In this document: positions 56,958-64,000 of the stretch, piece by piece
Numbering within the stretch: the first letter of the stretch is position 1
Layout of the letters: each line of letters begins with the position of its first letter
Source of the DNA: Knufia peltigerae
Taxonomy: Eukaryota; Ascomycota; Eurotiomycetes; Chaetothyriales; Trichomeriaceae
Reading direction: 5' to 3'
DNA length: 64,000 bases
Assembly (NCBI GenBank): GCA_030247855.1
Contig: JAPDRN010000112.1
Coordinates: 50,623 to 114,622 of the forward strand
The notes under the pieces: generated by a model
The model's input: only the letters and a program-made list of their open reading frames with translations
Databases searched by the model: none
Told to the model about the DNA's origin: nothing
Made by a program: the position numbers and the translations under genes

Positions 56958-57716
56958 ATGCGTGCGGTTATTTCTCGCGTCGAACCAAAAGATGTCGATG
57001 CCATTGTACCTTTGTTGTTCGGGACCTTCAAAACAGAAGATCTCACAAAGGTCTTCTTCGGTCGCGGATCTCAAGCTTCCAAAGCTTACACCAAGAAACT
57101 CCTTCTGGCTGGACTCCAGGACGACCCCGCGGATGTGTTTCTCAAGATGGAGGACGAAGATCAAGAGGTCGACGTCGAGGTGCTTGATGATGAAGGCAAC
57201 GTCGTCGGCACCGAGAGACGGAGGAGAATCATCGCCGTGAACGACTGGAAGATCTATCCCACCTATGTCACTCCACAGGAAGAGCAGCAGGAGACCAAAA
57301 AGGCCGACGCGGAAGGCATGGCCGCGTTCTCCTACCTGGACACCGAACAAGAACGGGCCGACGCGGCGGTGTTGATGGAAGACTTCCTCGTCAGGAGACG
57401 TCGCGAGTGCAAGGAAGGGCACGCACTCTGTTTCTTGATGTTCGTCGACGCAGAGTATCAGCGAAGGGGATACGGTCGGGCCTTGATGAACTGGGGCATC
57501 GCGGTGGCCGACGCCCTGATGTTGCCTTGTTGGATAGAGGCGAGTTCCAAGGGAGAAGGGCTGTATCGACAGTTGGGATTCGAGGATAAAGAACGCGTCA
57601 AGGTTTGGGGACCGACAAAGACTTTTCTCATGGACTATCTGCATATGAGAAGACCTGCGACGGCTCAAAGGATCAGGTTTGAGGATGGGAAGATGGTGCC
57701 GGAGCTGATGAAGTGA
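56958..57716 (+). CDS. GNAT-family acetyltransferase
   Basis: A single exon of 252 residues. It opens MRAVISRVEPKDVDAIVPLL, the usual first strand and helix. A charged loop of about 50 residues (75-125) is larger than in simple GNATs and contains KIYPTYVTP. The acetyl-CoA motif is VDAEYQRRGYGRALMNWGI (Q-x-x-G-x-G, near residue 176), followed by LPCWIEASSKGEGLYRQLGF. Fungal proteins of this layout are often called acetyltransferases acting on small molecules or peptides; no substrate can be inferred. The ATG at 56958 follows a purine-rich leader (AAAGAAAAAAACA). A long frame on the opposite strand is a shadow. Confidence 0.88.
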   Translation: MRAVISRVEPKDVDAIVPLLFGTFKTEDLTKVFFGRGSQASKAYTKKLLLAGLQDDPADVFLKMEDEDQEVDVEVLDDEGNVVGTERRRRIIAVNDWKIYPTYVTPQEEQQETKKADAEGMAAFSYLDTEQERADAAVLMEDFLVRRRRECKEGHALCFLMFVDAEYQRRGYGRALMNWGIAVADALMLPCWIEASSKGEGLYRQLGFEDKERVKVWGPTKTFLMDYLHMRRPATAQRIRFEDGKMVPELMK

Positions 57717-58525
57717 GGACGATTTTCATGGGGCCAGATATACACCTACCATTCCTTTGATGATGATATCTAGGTAGAAAGTTGATTGCTAGTAATAGTG
57801 ATTGGAGTCTATCATGGTTGCGACCCTTAGGAAGTCGTCAATTGATAGGGCATTGTCTGCTTTGCGAGTCTGTTCCTTTCAGCATCGCGACATTGTTTCC
57901 TGTACTCCGTATCGGGAATGAGATCAATCGCGAAACACATGAGAGAGAAATAAAGAACTACCAGCGTCTCGGTCGCCATGAGGGAATTATATCCTGCTTT
58001 CAGACTTCAAATTATGGGATCGAGCTAGCCTTCGCTAAACAAGGCAACCTGAAGAACTACATCAATACTAACACCGAGCCACCAGAATCACTCAAGATCG
58101 AATGGATATTATCCATTATTGATACATTATCTTACGTTCATTCCCGGAGAGTTTTGGTGGACGAAATTGCCCTACGAAACTTCCTGGTCGTCGATGGACA
58201 ACTCAAACTTGCAGATTTCGGTCAGTCCGCGATGCTGCCCATCTTGACAGACATGGAGACTGTTTGCGACAATGATTTGACTACAAGTATCGAGATTTTC
58301 CACCTTGGCTGGGTCATCTACTCGATCGCTGTTTGGCATGTACATGAACACTACTTTTTCTCTGAAGAACATGAAATGCAGTGGCCGACTTCGCAAGACC
58401 TACCTCCATCAGAGGGCCTTTTCTGCCGTTATCTTGTCGAGAGATGCTGGCATGGAGAGTATGTTGAGACGCAAATGCTTCAAAAGGAAGCTTATGATAC
58501 CCTTGTTTATAACAGAACGCGTTGA
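57717..58525 (+). pseudogene. Kinase-like relic (N-lobe truncated)
   Basis: The frame 57782-58525 shows a protein-kinase C-lobe: a helix region THEREIKNYQRLG, a hinge-like GIELAFAKQGNLKNYI, HSRRVLVDEIALRNFLV in place of the HRDxxxxN loop (Asp and Asn positions kept), and a DFG motif in KLADFGQS. The N-lobe glycine loop and VAIK lysine are missing, and no ATG opens this frame. An ATG at 57814 lies in another frame and meets a stop after 35 codons. A single change of frame near 57900 would link the two, so I read it as a degraded copy of a common fungal kinase family. An unplaced intron is the alternative. Confidence 0.5.
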
Positions 58526-58870
58526 ATTTATTGCTCGTAGTGGTTCGTATTGACTATAGTACTCCGTATATTACTCGGTAAATCTCGCTGTATTTACTCG
58601 TGATTTGTGTCGACGTCATTCAAGTATTCACGCGCCAATGGAGAAATTTTGTCCCACCAAGAAACTGCGCTCGAGGAAGAGAAGAGGATACGTTGGTTGA
58701 TGGTCCATTAGTCGAACGGATACTCCATATCAGTTCATCAATCATTCGATTACTTTGAGATAGTCTTGGACGAGCTTGTGTACACCACTCCTTCCGCTCC
58801 TGCTTTCACTCCCACCGTGTTCGCTACAACCTGACCTTCCATCCACATGTCTCACCACCAATAACTCCCC

Positions 58871-60613
58871 ATGCGACTCGACCGCGGCGTGTTCGCCGCA
58901 TCCCGCACTCATTGGACCTGTACTGGGTGCAAGTCCTCTCTACGCCGGGAATTTAGTTCCTATAGGAGACCTGTTCGAGTAGTCCGACCGACGAAAGCTA
59001 TCTACTGGGCTGCGGCTGGCGGTGCTTTAGGTGGAAGCCTACTCTTTTTCACCGATGATATCAAGCATGGGTGGAATGCTGCCGCAAGAACAGGAAGGGT
59101 GATATCTGCCCTGGCTGTAAACATTAACGAGTAAGGAATCGCGATCAAGGGAGATTATGTCGGCATAGACACTCACGCAGCTAGTTACCGAACGACATTG
59201 AAACAAGATCTCGGTGATGCGGAAGAAGAAAGTCGCCTCCTCAAAGCTTGCCACAAGCGATGCGCCGAACGGACTTTGAAAGTGCTCGAGAAGAATGGAT
59301 CAATATTCATCAAGCTCGGCCAGCACCTGTCGTCGATGGGATACCTCTTGCCCACCGAATGGACCGAAACCTTCATCCCTTTGCAGGACAAGTGTCCTGT
59401 TTCCTCCTATGAGTCGATCGAAGACATGTTCATTCGCGACACAGGACATCGGATAGAGGACGATTTTGCAGAATTTTCCAAGGAACCTATTGGGGCCGCT
59501 TCCTTGGCTCAAGTGCACATTGCAAGGCTCAAAGACAGTGATCAACAGGTGGCAGTAAAAGTACAGCATCCCAGCTTGGAGGAGTGGGTTCCTTTAGATC
59601 TGGCCTTGACCAGATTCTCGTTCCGGACATTGAAAAGGGCCTTCCCGGAATACGATATGGAGTGGCTGAGTCAAGAAATGGACTTCTCACTTCCTCAGGA
59701 ACTCGATTTCACTCTTGAGGGTGCTAATGCCACTAGAGCAAGAGAGTACTTTTCGCAACATGCCAAGTTCCCTCTGATAATACCGAAGGTCATATCAGCA
59801 AGCAAAAGGATCTTGGTCATGGACTTTGTGACAGGCGCGAGAGTTGATAATACCGCGTATTTCGATCAACACCACATCTCCAGGGACGAAGTATCAGCGA
59901 CACTAGCGAGGGTATTTAACGTCATGATCTTCAAGAGGGACGCACCTCTACATTGCGATCCCCATGGGGGCAATATTGCCGTTCGACATAATCCCAATCG
60001 ACGATATCCCTACAACTTCGACATAATTCTGTATGATCACGGACTATATCGGATGCCCGACAATAAGTTACGCAGGGACTATGCGAGATTATGGCTGGCT
60101 GTGATTGATGCCAACGAGGACCAGATGCGAAAGTATGCCTACGAAGTTGCTGGCATCACCGACGAGCAATTCCCGCTGTTTGCTTCTGCCATCACGGGTC
60201 GGGATTATCGCGTGCTGACGAACAAGAAAGTGGCGACGTCAATGCGGGATGAGCAAGAGAAGGAGAATATCAACGAAGTTTTTGGTGAGGATCTTCTCCA
60301 GCAGCTTGTTCAGTTGCTTGGAGATGTTCCTCGAATCATACTCTTGATCCTCAAGACAAATGATCTGACACGAAGCTTGGACGAGTCACTTGGATCGAAA
60401 CAACCTATGCGACCCATGATGATCCTTGCAAAGTTCGCGAGTCTCACTGTGTGGGAAGAAGAGAAGGAGAAGATCCGACAACGCGGCGGATTTTTGAATC
60501 CTCGAAACTTCTTGCCTTTGCTCAAGGCCTGGTTAAGTCATATGAGGATCGAACTGAAGCTCTTTGGGTACGAGCGATATTTGTCTCTACGCCGGCATTT
60601 ACACCTTGATTGA
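58871..60613 (+). CDS. Mitochondrial ABC1/ADCK (UbiB-type) atypical kinase, MCP2-like
   Basis: Exons 58871-59130 and 59185-60613 give 562 residues. The N terminus is basic with Arg, Ser and few acids (a mitochondrial targeting peptide), then one hydrophobic segment (AIYWAAAGGALGGSLLFF, about residues 43-60). The ABC1 domain has the KxGQ-type motif IKLGQHLSSM, the A-rich loop PIGAASLAQVH, an AVKVQHP lysine, ELDFTLEGANA, LHCDPHGGNI and YDHGLYR. These keep the features of the COQ8/ADCK atypical kinases. By layout it is nearest the yeast MCP2/CQD2 branch, involved in mitochondrial lipid or coenzyme Q handling. The intron is 54 nt and its join gives NINDYRTTLKQ. Confidence 0.92.
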
Positions 60614-61271
60614 TGAGGTGGGTGACCCATCAGTATATACACATACATACGCATACCGAGTCTATTGCAGACGAACATTGTGTTTGTTGAAAGAATTTTA
60701 GCGAGGAGTTTTGTTATTGATAGCGAACTGGTACATAGACAATGTTACTAAGTATATATTGAACATATGCGACACTATTACACTGTACTATTACATTGTT
60801 ATTAGTGGTTTTTGAACATGATTCAGCATGAAAATTGAAGTCTGCCCAACAAACATGTAGCATGGTGTTGGTGATGTGATCGCATATACTTTTTACTCAT
60901 GCTGTATCTCGATTTCTCAGCCTCGCGAGCGTGTTTTTGCTTGGCAAGAGATTTTGAAGATACGGAGTAAGCAAAAACTGTTTAATTATTAGCTTCTTGA
61001 TCATCGTCCACCAACATCTGAGAAATTTTTCTCTTGATCATACGTAGATCTGGACATATGAGGAACCCTCGACGGGAGACTGCGACAAAATGATACACCT
61101 ATTCGATATCCCGTATTAAAGAATGGCTGTGACACGGCGAGGCTACAACTGGCCCTTATCATCCATCTTGAATATATTCAAATAAAACTACCTCCCTCCA
61201 ACCAACGCATCAATCCTCAAATTACCAACATTTCGAATCTTGTCGATACTGAATTATTGGTGCTCTTCACG
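60614..61271. promoter_or_regulatory. Intergenic region before folate-pathway gene
   Basis: The promoter and leader of the dihydrofolate-synthase-like gene. A TACGGAGTA motif lies at 60961-60969. AT-rich; no coding frame. Confidence 0.45.
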
Positions 61272-62720
61272 ATGATAAATCTAGGCCTACAACGCATCAC
61301 GGCCCTCCTGCAACCGCTCTTCGCGGCTCACCCGGGGTCACTCCCTTGGAAGGCGATCCACGTCGCCGGCACCAACGGCAAAGGCAGCGTTGCCGCTTTG
61401 TTGTCCACGTTCCTCTCTCGGTCGGGGTACTCGGTGGGCCGGTTCACCTCCCCTCACCTCATCGACCGGTGGGACTGCATCACCCTGGACCAGCGAGTGG
61501 TGGACCGCGATTTGTTTTTGAACGTGGAAAGGGAGGTGCGCGCGAGGAGTCACACAGACCAGATCGGAGCGTCCGACTTTGAGATCCTCACGGCCACGGC
61601 GTTTGAACTGTTTACGCGCGGCGCCGTCGACGTGGCTGTCGTCGAGTGCGGGCTCGGCGGGCGACTCGACGCCACCAACGTCCTGAGGAACCAGGACGTG
61701 CTGATCAGTGTCCTGGCCAAGGTCGGCCTGGACCATACGGACCTTCTGGGGGACACGATCGAAAAAATCACCTGGGAGAAGGCGGGGATTTTCAAGCCTG
61801 GCGGTGCCCCAGTGGTGGTCGACGCGAGTAATGACGCCCAAGTCCTGCGGGTGGTGCGGGCGAGGTTGGAACAATTGGGCACGACGCAAGGTGTGGCCGT
61901 ACTCGATGAGGCCCATGTGGGCTTACTCTCGGGAGGGATCGAAAAAATGAACCAACTCCGTGGGAGGAAGTTGGCGAAGCATCAGGAACAGAATCTGACG
62001 ACGGCTTGGACGGCATATACCCTTGCTGAGCGAAGGTTACGAGAATTGAAACCTCTCACAAGAAAAGTGAACGTTGTTAATACTACGGGTCAACACGTCG
62101 GTGACAGTGGTGACTGGGTACAAAATGTGAAACAGAGGGCAGAAGAATTACCACAGTTGGTGACGACAGCTCAAAATTCATTACGAGGACGTCTCGAATG
62201 GCTTGAAATCCCCGACCACTTGTTGGTCCATGATGATGAAGAAACATCGAACAAAAAGACGACCGCGAGCAAGATGACAAGACATCAGCACAACATGGTC
62301 CTGATCGACGGCGCGCACAACCCACAATCCGTTCACGCTCTAGCGGCCTATGTCGACGACACTGTTCGGCCGCGCAGCCCAAACCAAAAAATGACTTGGG
62401 TCCTCGCGGCCAAGAGTGACAAGGACGTCGCGGCCATCATGTCAATCTTGCTCAGGCCGGGAGACAACGTCGTGACTTGTTCCTTTGGGCCCGTCGACGG
62501 TATGCCATGGGTCAAGAGTATGGCTTCCCGTGATTTGCTCCAGGTCGCAAAACGGACAATCTCCCACACACCATCTGTCGCAGAAGCCGCACGGGATGGC
62601 AACGTCAAGGAAGCTCTGGTCAGAGCACTAGAGATTGCCGGCCACGATGGTAGTACGGTTTGTGTCGCGGGGAGTTTGTACCTCGTGGGTGATGTGTTAC
62701 GGTTAGTCAGAGATGGTTAA
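61272..62720 (+). CDS. Dihydrofolate synthase / folylpolyglutamate synthase family ligase
   Basis: A single exon of 482 residues starting at the ATG in MINLGLQRITALLQ, the same opening as yeast Fol3. The Mur-ligase P-loop is AGTNGKGSVAALLS (about residues 33-46). SPHLIDRWDCI, ECGLGGRLDATN and LDHTDLLGDTIEKITWEKAGIF are the family blocks, and DGAHNPQS is the C-terminal-domain motif. Residues about 250-330 form a variable insert, less conserved than the core. It joins dihydropteroate and glutamate (or adds further glutamates) with ATP, in cytosol or mitochondria. The overall layout favours dihydrofolate synthase (FOL3-type); an FPGS identity is possible. Confidence 0.9.
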   Translation: MINLGLQRITALLQPLFAAHPGSLPWKAIHVAGTNGKGSVAALLSTFLSRSGYSVGRFTSPHLIDRWDCITLDQRVVDRDLFLNVEREVRARSHTDQIGASDFEILTATAFELFTRGAVDVAVVECGLGGRLDATNVLRNQDVLISVLAKVGLDHTDLLGDTIEKITWEKAGIFKPGGAPVVVDASNDAQVLRVVRARLEQLGTTQGVAVLDEAHVGLLSGGIEKMNQLRGRKLAKHQEQNLTTAWTAYTLAERRLRELKPLTRKVNVVNTTGQHVGDSGDWVQNVKQRAEELPQLVTTAQNSLRGRLEWLEIPDHLLVHDDEETSNKKTTASKMTRHQHNMVLIDGAHNPQSVHALAAYVDDTVRPRSPNQKMTWVLAAKSDKDVAAIMSILLRPGDNVVTCSFGPVDGMPWVKSMASRDLLQVAKRTISHTPSVAEAARDGNVKEALVRALEIAGHDGSTVCVAGSLYLVGDVLRLVRDG

Positions 62721-62896
62721 GGTACCAAAGTCACGGACAGTATGTGTTCTGATCTGTATTCTATAGTGTAATAGCATCATGTAACACGATCTAAACACGT
62801 GGTTCAATTCAAAAGCCTTGAGTAGTCGTGATTTTGTATTTTACATGACAGTATACATGGTTATGATATTCGCATATATTCTGGCAAACCATGAGA

Positions 62897-64000
62897 TCAT
62901 GTATATTCTAGTAACCCATGAGATTGGCCTGTATTTTTCCATTTTTGAAGACTTTTTAATGTTTCCTTATCTGCGCCATATAGATAGTACCCTCTCAGAC
63001 AAGTTGTCAACTTTTCCAAGTTGGTGACGGGATTATTTGTCTGGTGGCCACTCATTGCTCCTGGAGAGGATGAGATGGTACCGGGTTTGTTTTTCGTTGG
63101 TGCATGTGACTCGCGCGGCTCTAGGTGTTGCTCGACTTCAGCTACCTCGTCATTGTCCATCCAGTCAATCAAGTGTCCCATGAAGGGGATCTCTAGCCTC
63201 CAGGGACTGAAGCTCGACGCGGCCGCAATGGCCACCATCGTCCATAGTGTGACTTCCCTTTCGGTCTTTGCTGTGGTGGGGGTCGTAGGGTGGCATAGCT
63301 CGAGGGCGACCTGTGACAAAATCTTGAGATGCGAGTGTCTGACTGTTCCGGTCGACGTGGACGACGGAACTCGCGTTCGAGGTAGACTTTGCGGCTGGTT
63401 GTGGAAGTTAAATATGTATATTGACAACGCCAGCATCAGGCGATGCTCGAGGGATTCAAGGTGCACCTCATCCGCGATCTGGAGCACTCGACTCATCTCG
63501 TTGAAATTTGGATCGCCGACGTTGAGGGGCGAATCGGACTCGGATTGATGAGGCTCAATCGACACTTGATCGTAGAGTCGGTGCAATATAATTACCGTTT
63601 GCAAAGTCAGGAGACCCTTGTCGCTGACAATCGACAGGAACTTCGGAAATCGGTTTAGTTTAGATGTCTGGACAGGCCGATTTTCTCTGAACTGGACCAA
63701 AACGTCGCCATCCGAGGTCAAGTCGCACACGAATCGTCCATGCAATAAAAGGGGTAGGAAAAATTCACTCCTGTCGTGTCCCCAAGACCAATCAGCTTCG
63801 ATGATTTCCAAACAAAGCACATTTGTGCAAAGCAATCGCGGCTTACTTTAGAAGTTCGTCCTGCAATTCTGGGTGGAGACTCCTTATCCCACCACGTCCG
63901 GCGACCATCCTTTCTTTTGCTCTCTTGTGCATCGCGTATGCCTGAAGATCACCATGGGCAGCCTTAACAGTAAACAGTTAGCATATGCGTGTGTGTGTGT
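62897..64000 (-). CDS. Partial fungal transcription-factor-domain protein (5' part beyond the window)
   Basis: The gene reads leftwards from outside the window. The last exon is 63771-62897 (stop at 62897). An upstream exon ends at 63847 and includes IRSLHPELQDELL; a 75-nt intron (63846-63772) joins KSEFFLPLLLHG. The visible protein part shows a helical repressor or transcription-factor-type region (SRVLQIADEVHLESLEHRL, LSQVALELCHP, VTLWTMVAIAAASSFSPW). No zinc cluster is visible because the 5' end is missing. The C terminus is charged and polar. The right border of the window has GTGT repeats (63987-64000). Confidence 0.65.

Noticed and set aside
56934..57668. 244-codon open frame on the minus strand
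   Set aside because: It lies opposite the GNAT gene, whose motifs are clear; the minus frame has no domain and mirrors the codon bias of the sense gene.
1..64000. CRISPR array, rRNA, tRNA or intact transposon
   Set aside because: No spaced repeats, no rRNA-like sequence, no convincing tRNA box pair and no transposase or reverse-transcriptase motifs were found by eye.

Overview
This window comes from a filamentous ascomycete (Pezizomycotina). Genes are spaced 0.1-2 kb apart and carry short (about 50-180 nt) introns with fungal donor and acceptor consensus. The protein families are typical of this group: DUF3433, Zn2Cys6 and bZIP-DUF3425 regulators, fungal rhodopsin-type membrane domains, Dabb proteins and GPI-anchored secreted proteins. 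A black-yeast or other Eurotiomycete-like source is possible, but no marker here fixes it. I support 29 protein-coding loci. One runs off the right edge and one looks like a kinase relic. I saw no rRNA, tRNA, CRISPR or intact transposon.

Layout. 0.5-8 kb: a DUF3433 membrane protein, a secreted GPI-anchor-type protein, a 100-residue Dabb protein whose first intron is GC-AG, and a Dal5-type transporter. 9.6-33.4 kb: an accessory, metabolism-rich block with a zinc alcohol dehydrogenase, a sugar transporter, a bZIP-DUF3425 regulator, a Baeyer-Villiger-type monooxygenase, an SDR, a SnoaL-like protein, a short regulator-like protein, an extended-SDR reductase, an amino-acid permease, a sulfite-oxidase-fold Mo enzyme, a kappa-GST/HCCA-isomerase-like protein and a 4CL-like CoA ligase ending in SKL. 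A Zn2Cys6 regulator and a GNAT enzyme follow. There is no PKS, NRPS or terpene synthase, so the block reads as catabolic or detoxifying. Its core is arranged as three successive divergent gene pairs: transporter/bZIP, monooxygenase/SDR and SnoaL/regulator.

38-48 kb is mostly conserved housekeeping: a 921-residue Ser/Pro-rich protein of unknown role, the Golgi mannosyltransferase subunit mnn9, and two fungal proteins of unknown function. 49-52 kb holds the most unusual gene, one 968-codon reading frame that joins a fungal seven-helix rhodopsin-type domain to a complete fucose-permease-like MFS transporter. 54-64 kb holds a secreted double-psi beta-barrel protein, a repeat-rich gap with an 18-bp TACTCCGTA palindrome, a GNAT acetyltransferase, a kinase relic, a mitochondrial ABC1/ADCK atypical kinase, a folate-pathway ligase, and the 3' part of a fungal transcription-factor-domain gene.

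Exon joins were made by eye from splice signals, frame and family fit. Those described as joined keep frame exactly, but no transcript data were available.
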